From NCBI GenBank assembly GCA_902560675.1, contig CACEMP010000003.1:1-64000 (forward strand): 64,000 nucleotides of DNA. Reading direction: 5' to 3'. The notes beneath the pieces are model-generated. The model was not told the DNA's origin, made no database searches, and worked only from the letters and a program-made list of their open reading frames with translations. Shown here in pieces: positions 49,229 to 58,683 of the stretch. Position 1 is the first letter of the stretch. Every line of letters begins with the position of its first letter. The translations under genes were made by a program, and so were the position numbers. This DNA is from an uncultured Alphaproteobacteria bacterium. GTDB taxonomy: Bacteria; Pseudomonadota; Alphaproteobacteria; HIMB59; GCA-002718135.

Positions 49229-50494
49229 ATGACAAAATTTGATGCCTGGAATGTAATTAAAAACGGTTTAAATGGTCAGTCTTATTGGACTAGACAATGG
49301 CGTGATCCAGAACCAAAAAATAGTTATGATGTTGTAATAATCGGGGGAGGTTTACATGGTCTTGCCACAGCATATTATCTAGCAAAGAATCATAATATAA
49401 AAAATGTAGCTGTCTTAGAAAAAGGCTGGATAGGTGGCGGAAACGCTGGACGTAATACAACCATTGTAAGATCAAATTATATGATGCCAGGTAATCACGA
49501 ATTCTATGAACATTCTTTAAAGTTATGGGAAAATTTAAGTCATGAATTAAATTACAATGTAATGTTTAGCCAACGAGCTCATGTGTCATTATTTCATAGT
49601 CCTAGTGCTAAAGATTCAGTTTCAAGGATTTATAATATTATGAGGCTGCATGGAACTGATGCAGAACTTTGGGATTTAAAAACTTTAAAGAAAAAAATCC
49701 CGCATTTAAATTATCATAATTCTAGATTCCCAATACTTGGAGCTGCAGTCCAGAAAAGAGCAGGTAATGCAAGACATGATGCAGTTGCATGGGGTTATGC
49801 AAGAGCTGCAGATACATTAGGTGTAGATATTCTTCAAAATTGTGAAGTTACAGGCTTTACAAGAAAAAATGGAAAAATTGAAAGTATTCAAACTTCAAGA
49901 GGAATTTTAAAAGCAAAGAAAATAGGATTTGCTGTTGCTGGGAATACTTCAGTATTATGGCAAATGACAGAATTAGGCAACTTACCAATTGAGTCCCATA
50001 AATTACAAGCTTTTGTGTCTGAAGCAGTTAAACCGCTTTTAGATCAGGTTGTTGTATACGGTGTGGGCGGTGCACATTTCTATATATCTCAGTCTGATAA
50101 AGGAAGCATGGTGTTTGGCGGTGATCTTGATTGGTATAAATCATATGCACAAAGAGGAAATCTTCCTATGGTTCAAGATGTTGCTGAAGCGGCCATGGCA
50201 ATATTTCCTTCACTTGGCAGAATAAGATTACTTCGTCATTGGGCAGGTGTTATGGATATGACAATGGACGGATCTTTTTTTATTTGTAAAACACCGATAT
50301 CTAATCTCTATTTAAATGCTGGCTGGAATTATGGAGGTTTCAAAGCGAGTCCAGCATCAGGCTGGTATTTTGCTGACTTAATTGCAAATGAGAGTCCACA
50401 TAACTATGTTCAAAATCATAATTTAGAAAGATTTGAAAAAGGGATCAACATAGATGAACGTGGTGCAGGACCTGATCCAAAATTGCACGGTTAA
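49229..50494 (+). CDS. soxB: Heterotetrameric sarcosine oxidase beta subunit
   Basis: 421 aa. The FAD/FMN-binding subunit where N-methylglycine is oxidised. FAD motif VVIIGGGLHGLATAYYLA (GGGLHG at 39-44), then the subfamily hallmark IGGGNAGRNTTIVRSNYM, and KRAGNARHDAVAWGYARAAD, whose His lies where the covalent FMN link occurs in known SoxB. C-terminal RLLRHWAGVMDMT and NAGWNYGGFKASPASGW are conserved. The 76-nt gap from the previous gene could hold its own promoter, but I see no convincing one. soxD begins at the next base after the stop. Confidence 0.96.
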   Translation: MTKFDAWNVIKNGLNGQSYWTRQWRDPEPKNSYDVVIIGGGLHGLATAYYLAKNHNIKNVAVLEKGWIGGGNAGRNTTIVRSNYMMPGNHEFYEHSLKLWENLSHELNYNVMFSQRAHVSLFHSPSAKDSVSRIYNIMRLHGTDAELWDLKTLKKKIPHLNYHNSRFPILGAAVQKRAGNARHDAVAWGYARAADTLGVDILQNCEVTGFTRKNGKIESIQTSRGILKAKKIGFAVAGNTSVLWQMTELGNLPIESHKLQAFVSEAVKPLLDQVVVYGVGGAHFYISQSDKGSMVFGGDLDWYKSYAQRGNLPMVQDVAEAAMAIFPSLGRIRLLRHWAGVMDMTMDGSFFICKTPISNLYLNAGWNYGGFKASPASGWYFADLIANESPHNYVQNHNLERFEKGINIDERGAGPDPKLHG

Positions 50495-50779
50495 ATGATT
50501 AGAATCAATTGTCCTTATTGTGGTGAAAGAGATCATAGTGAATTTAGTTATGGAGGAGATGCAACAATAAATTATCCTTCGTTAGATGCCTCTGAGAAAG
50601 AATGGACTGAGGCTATATTTTTTAGAAAAAATATAAAAGGTTTTCAATTTGAAACATGGCATCATTCTAATGGATGTAGAATGTGGTTAGTAGTTGAACG
50701 TTCTACAGTCACACATGAAATAAAAAGTGTGAAACCATGTCATCCAGACTTACAGAAGGTTGTAGAAAATAATAAATGA
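50495..50779 (+). CDS. soxD: Heterotetrameric sarcosine oxidase delta subunit
   Basis: 94 aa zinc protein. Cys6 and Cys9 in NCPYCGERDHSEFSYGG plus His57 and Cys61 in HHSNGCRMW match, with a 2-residue shift, the Zn ligands known in structurally solved TSOX delta. Directly follows soxB and overlaps soxA by 4 nt. Confidence 0.95.
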   Translation: MIRINCPYCGERDHSEFSYGGDATINYPSLDASEKEWTEAIFFRKNIKGFQFETWHHSNGCRMWLVVERSTVTHEIKSVKPCHPDLQKVVENNK

Positions 50780-53733
50780 TAACTAGAAGATTAGATAATT
50801 ATGGCAAAATTAATAGAGATAAAATTTTATCCTTTAGATGGGATAAAAAGATTTATAAAGGTTTTGAAGGAGATACACTAGCATCAGCATTACTTGCAAA
50901 TAATATTGGTATAGTTGGTAGAAGTTTTAAATATCATAGACCAAGAGGAATATTTTCTAGTGGAGTTGAGGAATCTGGAGGTTTAGTTACTATTGGTTCA
51001 AAAGATAGAAGAGATCCAAATGTAAGAGCAACAACACAAGAATTATATAATGGTTTGGAAGCAAGTGGTCAAAATGCATTTCCAAATGTAAATTTTGATC
51101 TAGCTGGAATAAATAATTTCTTAGGTAGGTTTTTTGCAGCTGGTTTTTATTATAAAACTTTTATGGGAATACCTCCATTTGAATGGGGTAAAGGAACAGC
51201 CATATGGATGTTTTTCGAAAAGTTTATTAGAAAAGCAGCGGGAATGGGAAGTGCTTCTGGATTACCTGATCCAGATTCTTATGAACATGCTCATGATTTT
51301 TGTGATTTAATGGTTGTAGGATCAGGACCTTCCGGTGTTGCAGCAGCAATTGAGGCAGCAGAAAAAAAATTAGATGTTATTTTAGTTGAGCAAGATAGTC
51401 TTATTGGAGGAGATCAACTTGCAGAAAATAATTTTGATAATTCACAGATTAAAAAACAACTTGAAAATCTAGGAATAAAAATAATGACTAGAACCACTGC
51501 GTTCGGACTATATGATAATTGTGTTGTTGGTTTATTAGAGAGAGTAACAGATCATATTGCAGCACCAGATGTAAACATTCCACGTCAAAGATTTTGGACC
51601 ATTAGAGCAAAGCATATAATTGTTGGAGCTGGAGCAATTGAAAGACATATTGCTTTTAATAACAATGATATTCCTGGTGTAATGACCGTTAATGCATCAA
51701 AGCATTATTTGAATAGATATGGTGTACTAACAGGAAAAAAAATTGTGATAGCTACAAATAATGATTCCGTTTATGAAACAGCACAACAATTATCAGAAGC
51801 TGGAGCAAATGTAACTGTTATTGATTCACGAACTAATTTTAAAATTGAGACAAATAAAAATTATGAAATTAGAAAAGGTTATGTGCCTTATAATATTAAT
51901 GGTTCAAAAAAAATTAATAGTTTAGATATATCAAAAAGTGAAAATATAAATAAATCTGAAACTATAAATTGTGATCAGGTTCTATTGTCAGGTGGCTGGT
52001 CGCCTGCTGTACATTTGTTATCTCACAGGGGAGTAAGACCTAAATGGGATTATCACAATGCTTGTTTTTTACCGAGTGACACAAAAGAAAATATTACAAT
52101 GATAGGTTCTTCTAGAGGTTTATGGAATAAGAATGATTGTATTGCTTCTGGGATAGCAGGAACTACTGACGCATTGAACAGATTAGGTATTTCTAAAACA
52201 AATTATTTTTTTCCAAAACCTGGTGGATGGAAAAATCCCATTCAACCACTTTATGAAGTAAAATATAAAAAATCTAGATCAAAAAGTTTTGTAGATTATC
52301 AACATGATGTAACTTCAGACGATGTAAGACTTGCACATCGTGAAGGTTTCATTTCGGTAGAGCATCTTAAAAGATACACAACTTTAGGTATGGCTAACGA
52401 TCAAGGAAAAATGGGAAATATCATTGGATTATCTTTAATGGCTGAACTTTTAAATAAAGAAATTCCAGAAGTTGGAACTACGGTTTTCAGACCTCCTTAT
52501 ACTCCTGTATCTATAGGTGCGTTAAGTGGAAGAAATGTTGGAAAACATTTTAGGCCGTTAAGAGTAACACCAATGCATCAATGGCATATTGATCATGGTG
52601 CAAAAATGATTGAAGTTGGATTATATCAAAGACCTTGGTATTATCCCAAGGAAAATGAAACTTTAAGTGACTCCTATATAAGAGAAGCAACAACAGTAAG
52701 AAAAACAGTTGGTATTTGTGATGTAACCTCATTAGGTAAAATTTCTATTCAAGGACCAGACTCTAACGAATTTTTAAATAGAATTTATTCAAATGGTTTT
52801 TCAAAATTACAAGTTGGAAAAGCCAGATACGGTATTATGTTGCGTGATGATGGTATTGTAATGGATGATGGCACATCTTGGAGATTAGCAGAAAATGAAT
52901 ATTTTATGACTACATCTACAGGTGAGGCTGCAAAAGTTATGTCATGGTTAGAAGAATTACTTCAAACTAGATGGACAGATCTTAAAGTTAATGTGACTAG
53001 TGTTTCTGAACAATGGGCAGGCGTATCAGTTGCAGGGCCTAAATCTAGAGAAGTTCTTAATAATTGTGTCGATGATTCTTTGGTTATAACTAATAATAAC
53101 TTACCTTTTATGGGTATTGCCTCAACTTTTCTTAAAGGTAATATTCCTTGTAGAATTGCAAGAATTAGTTTCTCAGGTGAATTAGCTTTTGAAGTTTATG
53201 TTAAATCAGATTTTGCCAATACGATGATGGACCTACTTTGGAAAAATACAAAAAAGTATAATGGTTGTCTATATGGATTAGAAGCTTTGGGCGCACTTAG
53301 AGTTGAAAAAGGTCATGTAACAGCCGCAGAGCTTGATGGAAGGGTAACAATTGATGATGCAGGTTTAAGCAAAATGGCTTCTATGAAAAAATCATATATT
53401 GGAAGTGCAATGAGAAAACGTGGAGTATTGAAAAATAATGATCGAGAAATTCTAGTGGGTTTCTTTCCTACAAACTTAAAGGAAACTTTTAACGCTGGAA
53501 CTATTGTGTGTGAAAAAAATAATATTAAAGGACAGGGTATCGGAAGAATTACCTCAGTCACTTATTCTCCAGAACTTCGACATTGGATTGGATTAGGTTT
53601 TGTAAAAGGTGGTTTAGATAAATGGAAAGATACCACTTTAGTTGGGGCAGATCCTGTAAGAAACAAACAAATGAATTTAAGAGTTGTTTCACCACATATG
53701 ATTGATCCCAAAGGAGAGCGAATGTATGCATAG
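50776..53733 (+). CDS. soxA: Heterotetrameric sarcosine oxidase alpha subunit
   Basis: 985 aa. Order: N-terminal ferredoxin-like/flavoprotein start with SFKYHRPRGIFSSGVEE; NAD-binding Rossmann GSGPSG (182-187); pyridine-nucleotide-disulfide oxidoreductase body; C-terminal GcvT-like folate domain from about residue 580 (RVTPMHQWHIDHGAKMIEVG, RKTVGICDVTSLGKISIQGP, EALGALRVEKGHV). It takes the C1 unit as 5,10-methylene-THF. Ends inside the soxG start region (8-nt overlap). Confidence 0.96.
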   Translation: MITRRLDNYGKINRDKILSFRWDKKIYKGFEGDTLASALLANNIGIVGRSFKYHRPRGIFSSGVEESGGLVTIGSKDRRDPNVRATTQELYNGLEASGQNAFPNVNFDLAGINNFLGRFFAAGFYYKTFMGIPPFEWGKGTAIWMFFEKFIRKAAGMGSASGLPDPDSYEHAHDFCDLMVVGSGPSGVAAAIEAAEKKLDVILVEQDSLIGGDQLAENNFDNSQIKKQLENLGIKIMTRTTAFGLYDNCVVGLLERVTDHIAAPDVNIPRQRFWTIRAKHIIVGAGAIERHIAFNNNDIPGVMTVNASKHYLNRYGVLTGKKIVIATNNDSVYETAQQLSEAGANVTVIDSRTNFKIETNKNYEIRKGYVPYNINGSKKINSLDISKSENINKSETINCDQVLLSGGWSPAVHLLSHRGVRPKWDYHNACFLPSDTKENITMIGSSRGLWNKNDCIASGIAGTTDALNRLGISKTNYFFPKPGGWKNPIQPLYEVKYKKSRSKSFVDYQHDVTSDDVRLAHREGFISVEHLKRYTTLGMANDQGKMGNIIGLSLMAELLNKEIPEVGTTVFRPPYTPVSIGALSGRNVGKHFRPLRVTPMHQWHIDHGAKMIEVGLYQRPWYYPKENETLSDSYIREATTVRKTVGICDVTSLGKISIQGPDSNEFLNRIYSNGFSKLQVGKARYGIMLRDDGIVMDDGTSWRLAENEYFMTTSTGEAAKVMSWLEELLQTRWTDLKVNVTSVSEQWAGVSVAGPKSREVLNNCVDDSLVITNNNLPFMGIASTFLKGNIPCRIARISFSGELAFEVYVKSDFANTMMDLLWKNTKKYNGCLYGLEALGALRVEKGHVTAAELDGRVTIDDAGLSKMASMKKSYIGSAMRKRGVLKNNDREILVGFFPTNLKETFNAGTIVCEKNNIKGQGIGRITSVTYSPELRHWIGLGFVKGGLDKWKDTTLVGADPVRNKQMNLRVVSPHMIDPKGERMYA

Positions 53734-54289
53734 ACATTCTGCGCTAGAAACACTTTATAAAGTTGGAAAATTTTCAACAAACGAGAAACAATTTTTAACA
53801 TTTAAAGAATTAAAAAGTTTAGAAATTCTACAAATTGCTTGTTGGCCTGACAAAATTGATGAATTAAATAATTTATTAACAAAAAAATTGTCTATTAAAA
53901 ATATTCCCTTTTTTAATAAAGGGATTGTTTTTGAAAATAAATCATTATGGAGAATGGAACCCTTGAAATGGTGGTTATTTAATAAAGAAATCGAAGTAAG
54001 TGAGCAAATTGCAACAATTTTAGATATGTCTCATGCTTTCACAGGTATTGAAATTAAAGGAGATAATTCATCATTATTTTTAAATAGACATCTTCCAGTT
54101 GATTTAAGAGCTAAGAATTTTCCAGATCTATCGTCTGCTAGCACAGCCATTCATCATGTTAGTGTTAAATTATTTAAAATATCCTCCAATAATTACCATC
54201 TATATATACCAAGAGGTTTTGCCTTATCAATTTGGGAGATCCTTCTTGAAACAGCAAATCAGTTTGGATACGAAGTATTAGAGAGATAG
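53726..54289 (+). CDS. soxG: Heterotetrameric sarcosine oxidase gamma subunit
   Basis: 187 aa from ATG 53726, which has AAGGAG 9 nt upstream; the frame is open to an earlier TTG inside soxA, but family length favours the ATG. SoxG resembles a GcvT C-terminal lobe and stabilises the complex. IATILDMSHAFTGIEIKGDN, LNRHLPVDLRAKNFP and FALSIWEILLETANQFGYEV match the family. Last of the sox genes: the glyA, folD or purU often found here are absent. Convergent with the DUF3726 gene. Confidence 0.92.
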   Translation: MHRHSALETLYKVGKFSTNEKQFLTFKELKSLEILQIACWPDKIDELNNLLTKKLSIKNIPFFNKGIVFENKSLWRMEPLKWWLFNKEIEVSEQIATILDMSHAFTGIEIKGDNSSLFLNRHLPVDLRAKNFPDLSSASTAIHHVSVKLFKISSNNYHLYIPRGFALSIWEILLETANQFGYEVLER

Positions 54290-54363
54290 ATAGATTATCT
54301 TAGGGTAATGGAAACTGGTTATAAACTAATTACTAATATATTTAGCGATTTGCTTATAGTAAA

Positions 54364-55044
54364 TTAATCATTTGCATCACCACCTCCGGCACCTTTTGCT
54401 CTAGACTCCTCTGACTCAGGAACAAAAGTTCTAAAAGCTATTTTAGATATTTGATCCCAAGATTTCTTATCAGGATTAATACCCTTAGAGAGCAAATTAT
54501 TTATATTTGATGATGAAATATTAATATCTAACTTTTGTTCCTTTAAAATATTCTTTGTGAGTAGAAGATCAAAATTTCTTTGATAATTTGTAGAGATAAT
54601 ATCACTATTAACTCTAATATTTTTATTTGTTATTTGTCCATAAATTTTTTGATCTAACAAAAACTGTGAATTGATATTTTTTTTGGCATACTTGTAAAGT
54701 AAGGGTATTAAGAATATAGGGTCACTACAATTTTTTAAAGTTAATTTAACATTATCCCTTTTATCTATTTTTGATATTAAATAATCGATTAATCCTGGGC
54801 CTATCACCAAAAAAGATTTATTTTTACAATCAAACTCATCATTTATTTTTGTTGGATCTATACTGGCATTAAAGGTGTTATCTAATTCTTCAATCTTAAA
54901 TGTTAATAATTTGATTCCATCAAAACCAAATACTTCGAGCCAAGTTGTAATAAATGCAGCATCTTCATCTGATCCATAGGTGAACCCTAATCCTGAAAAA
55001 GCTCGTTGTGTATTAGTGAATACTTCATAGTAAGAATAACTCAC
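54364..55044 (-). CDS. DUF3726 family protein, function unknown
   Basis: About 226 aa. The N-terminal SYSYYEVFTNTQRAFSGLGF followed by GSDEDAAFITTWLEVFGFDG resembles the 'RAARGAG...GLAEEAA.A.RWL...GL.G' start of DUF3726 proteins, and the C-terminus FVPESEESRAKGAGGG matches their 'vP.SE.SR..GAG' end. Aligning to that start favours the GTG at 55044, 5 nt after the stop of the upstream gene; an ATG at 55080 is also possible and would overlap it. No enzyme motif is visible. It sits in a minus-strand pair with the 553-aa protein, beside sox and dipeptidase genes, so a role in amine/amino acid catabolism is a contextual guess. Confidence 0.7.
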   Translation of the reverse strand: MSYSYYEVFTNTQRAFSGLGFTYGSDEDAAFITTWLEVFGFDGIKLLTFKIEELDNTFNASIDPTKINDEFDCKNKSFLVIGPGLIDYLISKIDKRDNVKLTLKNCSDPIFLIPLLYKYAKKNINSQFLLDQKIYGQITNKNIRVNSDIISTNYQRNFDLLLTKNILKEQKLDINISSSNINNLLSKGINPDKKSWDQISKIAFRTFVPESEESRAKGAGGGDAND

Positions 55045-55049
55045 AGATA

Positions 55050-56711
55050 TTAATATGAACTCATTGTTGCAAAACCCCATTCATCAACATTTTTATTATT
55101 TAGGTCTGATAAATAAGGTGCGCCAGAAAAAAAACTTACTCTTAACCATCTGTCTGACTTAGGATCATAACGATTGGCACCAAAAAAGGATAATTTAAAT
55201 CTTAACATATCAATTGGTATTGTTTTTCTATCAAGAACATTATCTTGAACTTCCGAGTAAGGGTAATTTTTTAAAGATTGAATTCTCTTAACAATTCCTC
55301 TGTATTTAGGGTGCACTAATAAAAATTCACAAATTAATTGATTTTCATCTATATTTTTTATTTGCTTAAATAAGTCACTGACCATTTTTGCAATTCCTAA
55401 ATTTTGCTCCAATTCACTTCCTTGTTCATTATATCTTTCACCAAGTCTAGGTTCTAACTTTGCTGCTGAAACATACCAAAATAAATAATTGCTATCTTTG
55501 TTATTAAAATCAATATCTTTTATCCAAGCATATTTATCATTAATTATTTTTTTTAAATCTCCAATAGATTGATTTCCATCAATTTCCATTATCTCCTCAT
55601 CTCCCATGTCTTCTGCTAATTCTTCTGATATATGAGGATACAATTCAATTAGTTGTACTCTCGCAATTTCTTGAGTATCATTATTAAAATTTGAATCACA
55701 ATAATTTAAAATATCTAACCATTTAAATTTTTGAGAAAGATCCAAGTCATTAATGTAAAAAATATATTTTCTTAAATCTTCAATAGTTAATTTATTTTTA
55801 TTTATTTGGAATTGATCATTTGTATTAACTTCTTCAAGATAATTAAGAGCTTTATTCAAAAGTTTTTTATATTTTTCGAAAACTATATTATTTAAATTAA
55901 TTTCAACAATTTCTTGTAATGTCTTTGTGTACTGACTCATCCATTTATTAATTAACTTTGGGTGTTTAATTATAAATGGAGCCATCCCTAAACCAGTAGA
56001 ATTACCGATACCTAAATGCTGTTTAATCTTCCTTTCTAATTTAACTGCTCTATTTGGGTTAATTTGCTTCGCAACATGCTCGACTAATTCAACACTAAAT
56101 TCTCTTATTAAATAAACAGATAACATTTCAGCTCTAAATGGTTGATCAAACACTGTTTCATTTTTTGTATTGCTAAAATCTGATAAACCAAATTTACCAC
56201 TTCCATATACAGCTGTTGTTCTTAATAAATAACCTACTTTATTTATTTCATTAATATCCGGTTGACTACCTTCCGAAAGACAATCAACAACGTATTGAAA
56301 TAACCTAACACTTTTATTAGCTCTGCTTAATATTAATTCATTTGGTGAATTTCTTCCTGACTCTTGAAGAGGAATTGTATCTTTTAATCTTTTGAGTTCT
56401 TTATCAGTTAATTTTCCAACATGCAGTGTATATGCTGTGTCCCACTTACTCGCAATTACGCGGTCACTTCTATCTTCATCATCAAGAAAAGCTGAAAAAC
56501 ATACTAGTGAATAGGTGTCATCATTGATTATGATTTCATAAACAACAGTACCATAACCGTTCTTATCTAAGTCAAATTTAGATTTTTTTATTTTCCATTT
56601 ATCATTTAATAAACGTCTTAGCATGCTTCTAGAAAAACTAAGTCTTGAAGGATAACGAGATCCCATACTAGCTAATCTCATGTAGTTATTTTCTTTAACT
56701 TTTTGAAGCAT
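55050..56711 (-). CDS. Conserved-looking protein of unknown function (553 aa)
   Basis: 553 aa; I do not recognise a named domain. No signal peptide or transmembrane helix is evident; it looks cytosolic and mostly helical. Strongly patterned segments suggest real conservation: MGSRYPSRLSFSRSMLRRL near residue 16, SDRVIASKWDTAYTLHVG, LQESGRNSPNELILSRANKS, YGSGKFGLSDF, GIGNSTGLGMAPFIIKHP and the terminal DEWGFATMSSY. A start at Met11 or Met16 is also possible. It is the promoter-proximal gene of a two-gene minus-strand unit with DUF3726 and is divergent from the M19-type gene by 54 nt. It may form a functional set with those neighbours. Confidence 0.85.
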   Translation of the reverse strand: MLQKVKENNYMRLASMGSRYPSRLSFSRSMLRRLLNDKWKIKKSKFDLDKNGYGTVVYEIIINDDTYSLVCFSAFLDDEDRSDRVIASKWDTAYTLHVGKLTDKELKRLKDTIPLQESGRNSPNELILSRANKSVRLFQYVVDCLSEGSQPDINEINKVGYLLRTTAVYGSGKFGLSDFSNTKNETVFDQPFRAEMLSVYLIREFSVELVEHVAKQINPNRAVKLERKIKQHLGIGNSTGLGMAPFIIKHPKLINKWMSQYTKTLQEIVEINLNNIVFEKYKKLLNKALNYLEEVNTNDQFQINKNKLTIEDLRKYIFYINDLDLSQKFKWLDILNYCDSNFNNDTQEIARVQLIELYPHISEELAEDMGDEEIMEIDGNQSIGDLKKIINDKYAWIKDIDFNNKDSNYLFWYVSAAKLEPRLGERYNEQGSELEQNLGIAKMVSDLFKQIKNIDENQLICEFLLVHPKYRGIVKRIQSLKNYPYSEVQDNVLDRKTIPIDMLRFKLSFFGANRYDPKSDRWLRVSFFSGAPYLSDLNNKNVDEWGFATMSSY

Positions 56712-56765
56712 TTATTAAATATCTATAGTTAATTTTATTTTTTTCATTAATAGATGTAATAATCT

Positions 56766-57752
56766 ATGTCAAAAATAAGTGAAGATATTATTTTAATTGA
56801 TGGGTTAGAATATTGTAACTGGAATAGAAATTTATTCGAAAATGCTCACATAGCTGGAATTACTGCTATTCATGCGACATTAGTGTATTGGGAAAATACA
56901 GAGGAGTCATTTGAAAAGATAAGCTATTGGAATAAACTTTTCAAAGAAAATCAAGACATTATTGTTCATGCAAGAAATACAAAAGATATTAAAGATGCTA
57001 AGGAAAATAATAAAGTTGCAATTATATTTGGTTTTCAAAATTCTTCACCTATAGCAAATGATATTTTTTTAGTTGAAAAATTTTTTGATGAAGGTCTTCG
57101 TTTTATGCAACTAACTTATAATAATCAAACTCCATTAGGTGGAGGTTGCTTCGAGCCAAAAGACTCTGGAGTCTCTAGATTTGGACATGCTGTTATTGAA
57201 GAAATGAACAGATTGGGAATGATTATTGATTTAAGTCATGCAGGAAAACAAACTTGTTTAGATGCTATTAATATTTCGAAAGAACCAGTTGCTATATCTC
57301 ATGCCAACCCATCTTTTTTTCATAAATCAACTAGAAATATTGATGAGGATGTTTTGAAAAAATTGGTAAGCAAAAATGGTTTTATAGGTCTTAGTCTTTA
57401 CCCTTATCATTTAAAAAATTTTAGCCAATGTTCTGAAGAAGATTTTTGTACAATGATAAAGCAATTAATAAATATTATCGGAGATAATAATATTGGTATT
57501 GGATCTGATTTATGTCTCAATTGGCCTGATGAAGTTGTCATGTGGATGAGAAATGGTAAATGGACAAAAAAGATAGATTATGGGGAATCAAAGGATCAAA
57601 ATCCCAAATGGCCAGAACTTCCTAGTTGGTACAAACAGCCTTCTGACATTAAGAGATTATACAGCACAATGTGTAGGTATGATATTTCTGAAAAAACAGC
57701 TGAAAAAATTATTGGTTTAAACTGGTTAAATTTTATGGAAAATCATTTCTAA
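56766..57752 (+). CDS. M19 (membrane/renal dipeptidase) family protein with altered metal site
   Basis: 328 aa amidohydrolase-fold protein. His158 (IIDLSHAG), His179 (ISHANPS) and Asp248 (GIGSDLC) of the M19 site are kept. The N-terminal HxD pair is missing (Leu14 and Tyr16 in LIDGLEYCNW), and the bridging Glu is Gln91 in FGFQNSSPI. Without these, the classical binuclear zinc site cannot form, so a mononuclear enzyme acting on a non-dipeptide amide or cyclic substrate is likelier. YNNQTPLGGGC and SLYPYHLK are otherwise family-like. No lipid anchor or signal peptide is seen. Divergent from the 553-aa gene; 3' end overlaps the convergent EamA gene by 4 nt. Confidence 0.85.
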   Translation: MSKISEDIILIDGLEYCNWNRNLFENAHIAGITAIHATLVYWENTEESFEKISYWNKLFKENQDIIVHARNTKDIKDAKENNKVAIIFGFQNSSPIANDIFLVEKFFDEGLRFMQLTYNNQTPLGGGCFEPKDSGVSRFGHAVIEEMNRLGMIIDLSHAGKQTCLDAINISKEPVAISHANPSFFHKSTRNIDEDVLKKLVSKNGFIGLSLYPYHLKNFSQCSEEDFCTMIKQLINIIGDNNIGIGSDLCLNWPDEVVMWMRNGKWTKKIDYGESKDQNPKWPELPSWYKQPSDIKRLYSTMCRYDISEKTAEKIIGLNWLNFMENHF

Positions 57753-58612
57753 ACTTTTCTACTTAAAAAAGTAGCAATTATCAAACTTAATATTACAATC
57801 AATGCACCAATAAACTGGTATAACTCTAAAGTTTCGTTTAATAAAATTACAGCTCCTAGAACTCCTACAACTGGTTCAAGGTATAAAAATAATGCAGTGT
57901 AAGATTGACCAATTTTGGGTATCGCAACTAGTTGTGATAAAAGAGCAAAACTATAACAAATTGAAGGTATCAAAATAAAAATATAAGTACTAAAATCTGA
58001 ATTAAAATTTAAATTAAAAAAAATTTTTAAAACAATAAAAAAAATAATTGTATTAAAAAAGTTTATAAAAATATTTATTGGAATGGGTGGGATACCCTTT
58101 AATGAAATTTTTTGGTTTACAATGATCATGCTTGCTGATCCAATCGATGCAATTATAGCTAGAGAAATACCTAGAAAATTGACTGCAATGAAAGAAGGGC
58201 CTATTACCAAAATAATTCCAATAAAAGTAATAAAAAAAAGCAATTTAATTGAAAGATTAATTTTCTCCCCGTCTATTAATATTGAATAAATAAGCACATA
58301 GATTGGATATAAGCAAAATATTATAATAGTGAGACTTACATCTATAAATATGACTGACGTAAGCAAACCAATTGTTAGAAAAATTGAACCAATTGAAATA
58401 AAAATAAATAATTTCAAATTTTTTCTGAAATTTGAAAGTAAATTTTTTTGATATGGTACTAATGGTAAAATTATAATTGATGCAATTGCGTATCTCATAA
58501 AAATTACTAAACCAACAGCAGCATCATAATTATATGCTAATTTAGTAGTTGGGCCTATTAACCCAAACAAAACTCCTGCAATTAATGCAAATATAACACC
58601 AAATATGAACAT
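57749..58612 (-). CDS. EamA/DMT-family transporter (drug/metabolite exporter type)
   Basis: 287 aa with about ten hydrophobic segments in two EamA repeats; the first has LAGVLFGLIGPTTKLAYNY and FMRYAIASIIILPLVPY, the second LEPVVGVLGAVILLNETLELYQFIGALIVILSL split around residue 250. The repeat ending 'E.l...q.iGa.lI..g' is the family hallmark. DMT proteins export amino acids or metabolites, or act as importers in some marine bacteria; the substrate cannot be read. Divergent from the ABC transporter operon (71 nt). Confidence 0.88.
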   Translation of the reverse strand: MFIFGVIFALIAGVLFGLIGPTTKLAYNYDAAVGLVIFMRYAIASIIILPLVPYQKNLLSNFRKNLKLFIFISIGSIFLTIGLLTSVIFIDVSLTIIIFCLYPIYVLIYSILIDGEKINLSIKLLFFITFIGIILVIGPSFIAVNFLGISLAIIASIGSASMIIVNQKISLKGIPPIPINIFINFFNTIIFFIVLKIFFNLNFNSDFSTYIFILIPSICYSFALLSQLVAIPKIGQSYTALFLYLEPVVGVLGAVILLNETLELYQFIGALIVILSLIIATFLSRKV

Positions 58613-58628
58613 TTTATAAAATTAAGTT

Positions 58629-58657
58629 TTGACTATTCGTTTTCATACAGTTATTCA
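58629..58657 (+). promoter_or_regulatory. Candidate sigma70 promoter of the potADBC-like operon
   Basis: TTGACT (58629-58634), exact 17-nt spacer, TATTCA (58652-58657); the potA ATG is 27 nt downstream. It lies in the 71-nt divergent gap between the EamA and ABC genes. Confidence 0.5.
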
Positions 58658-58683
58658 AGCATCAAAACAAAACAAAATATATA

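Noticed and set aside
58083-58289. 68-aa plus-strand ORF inside the EamA gene
   Set aside because: Lies wholly within a convincing membrane-protein gene on the other strand; its Ile-rich sequence is an antisense image.
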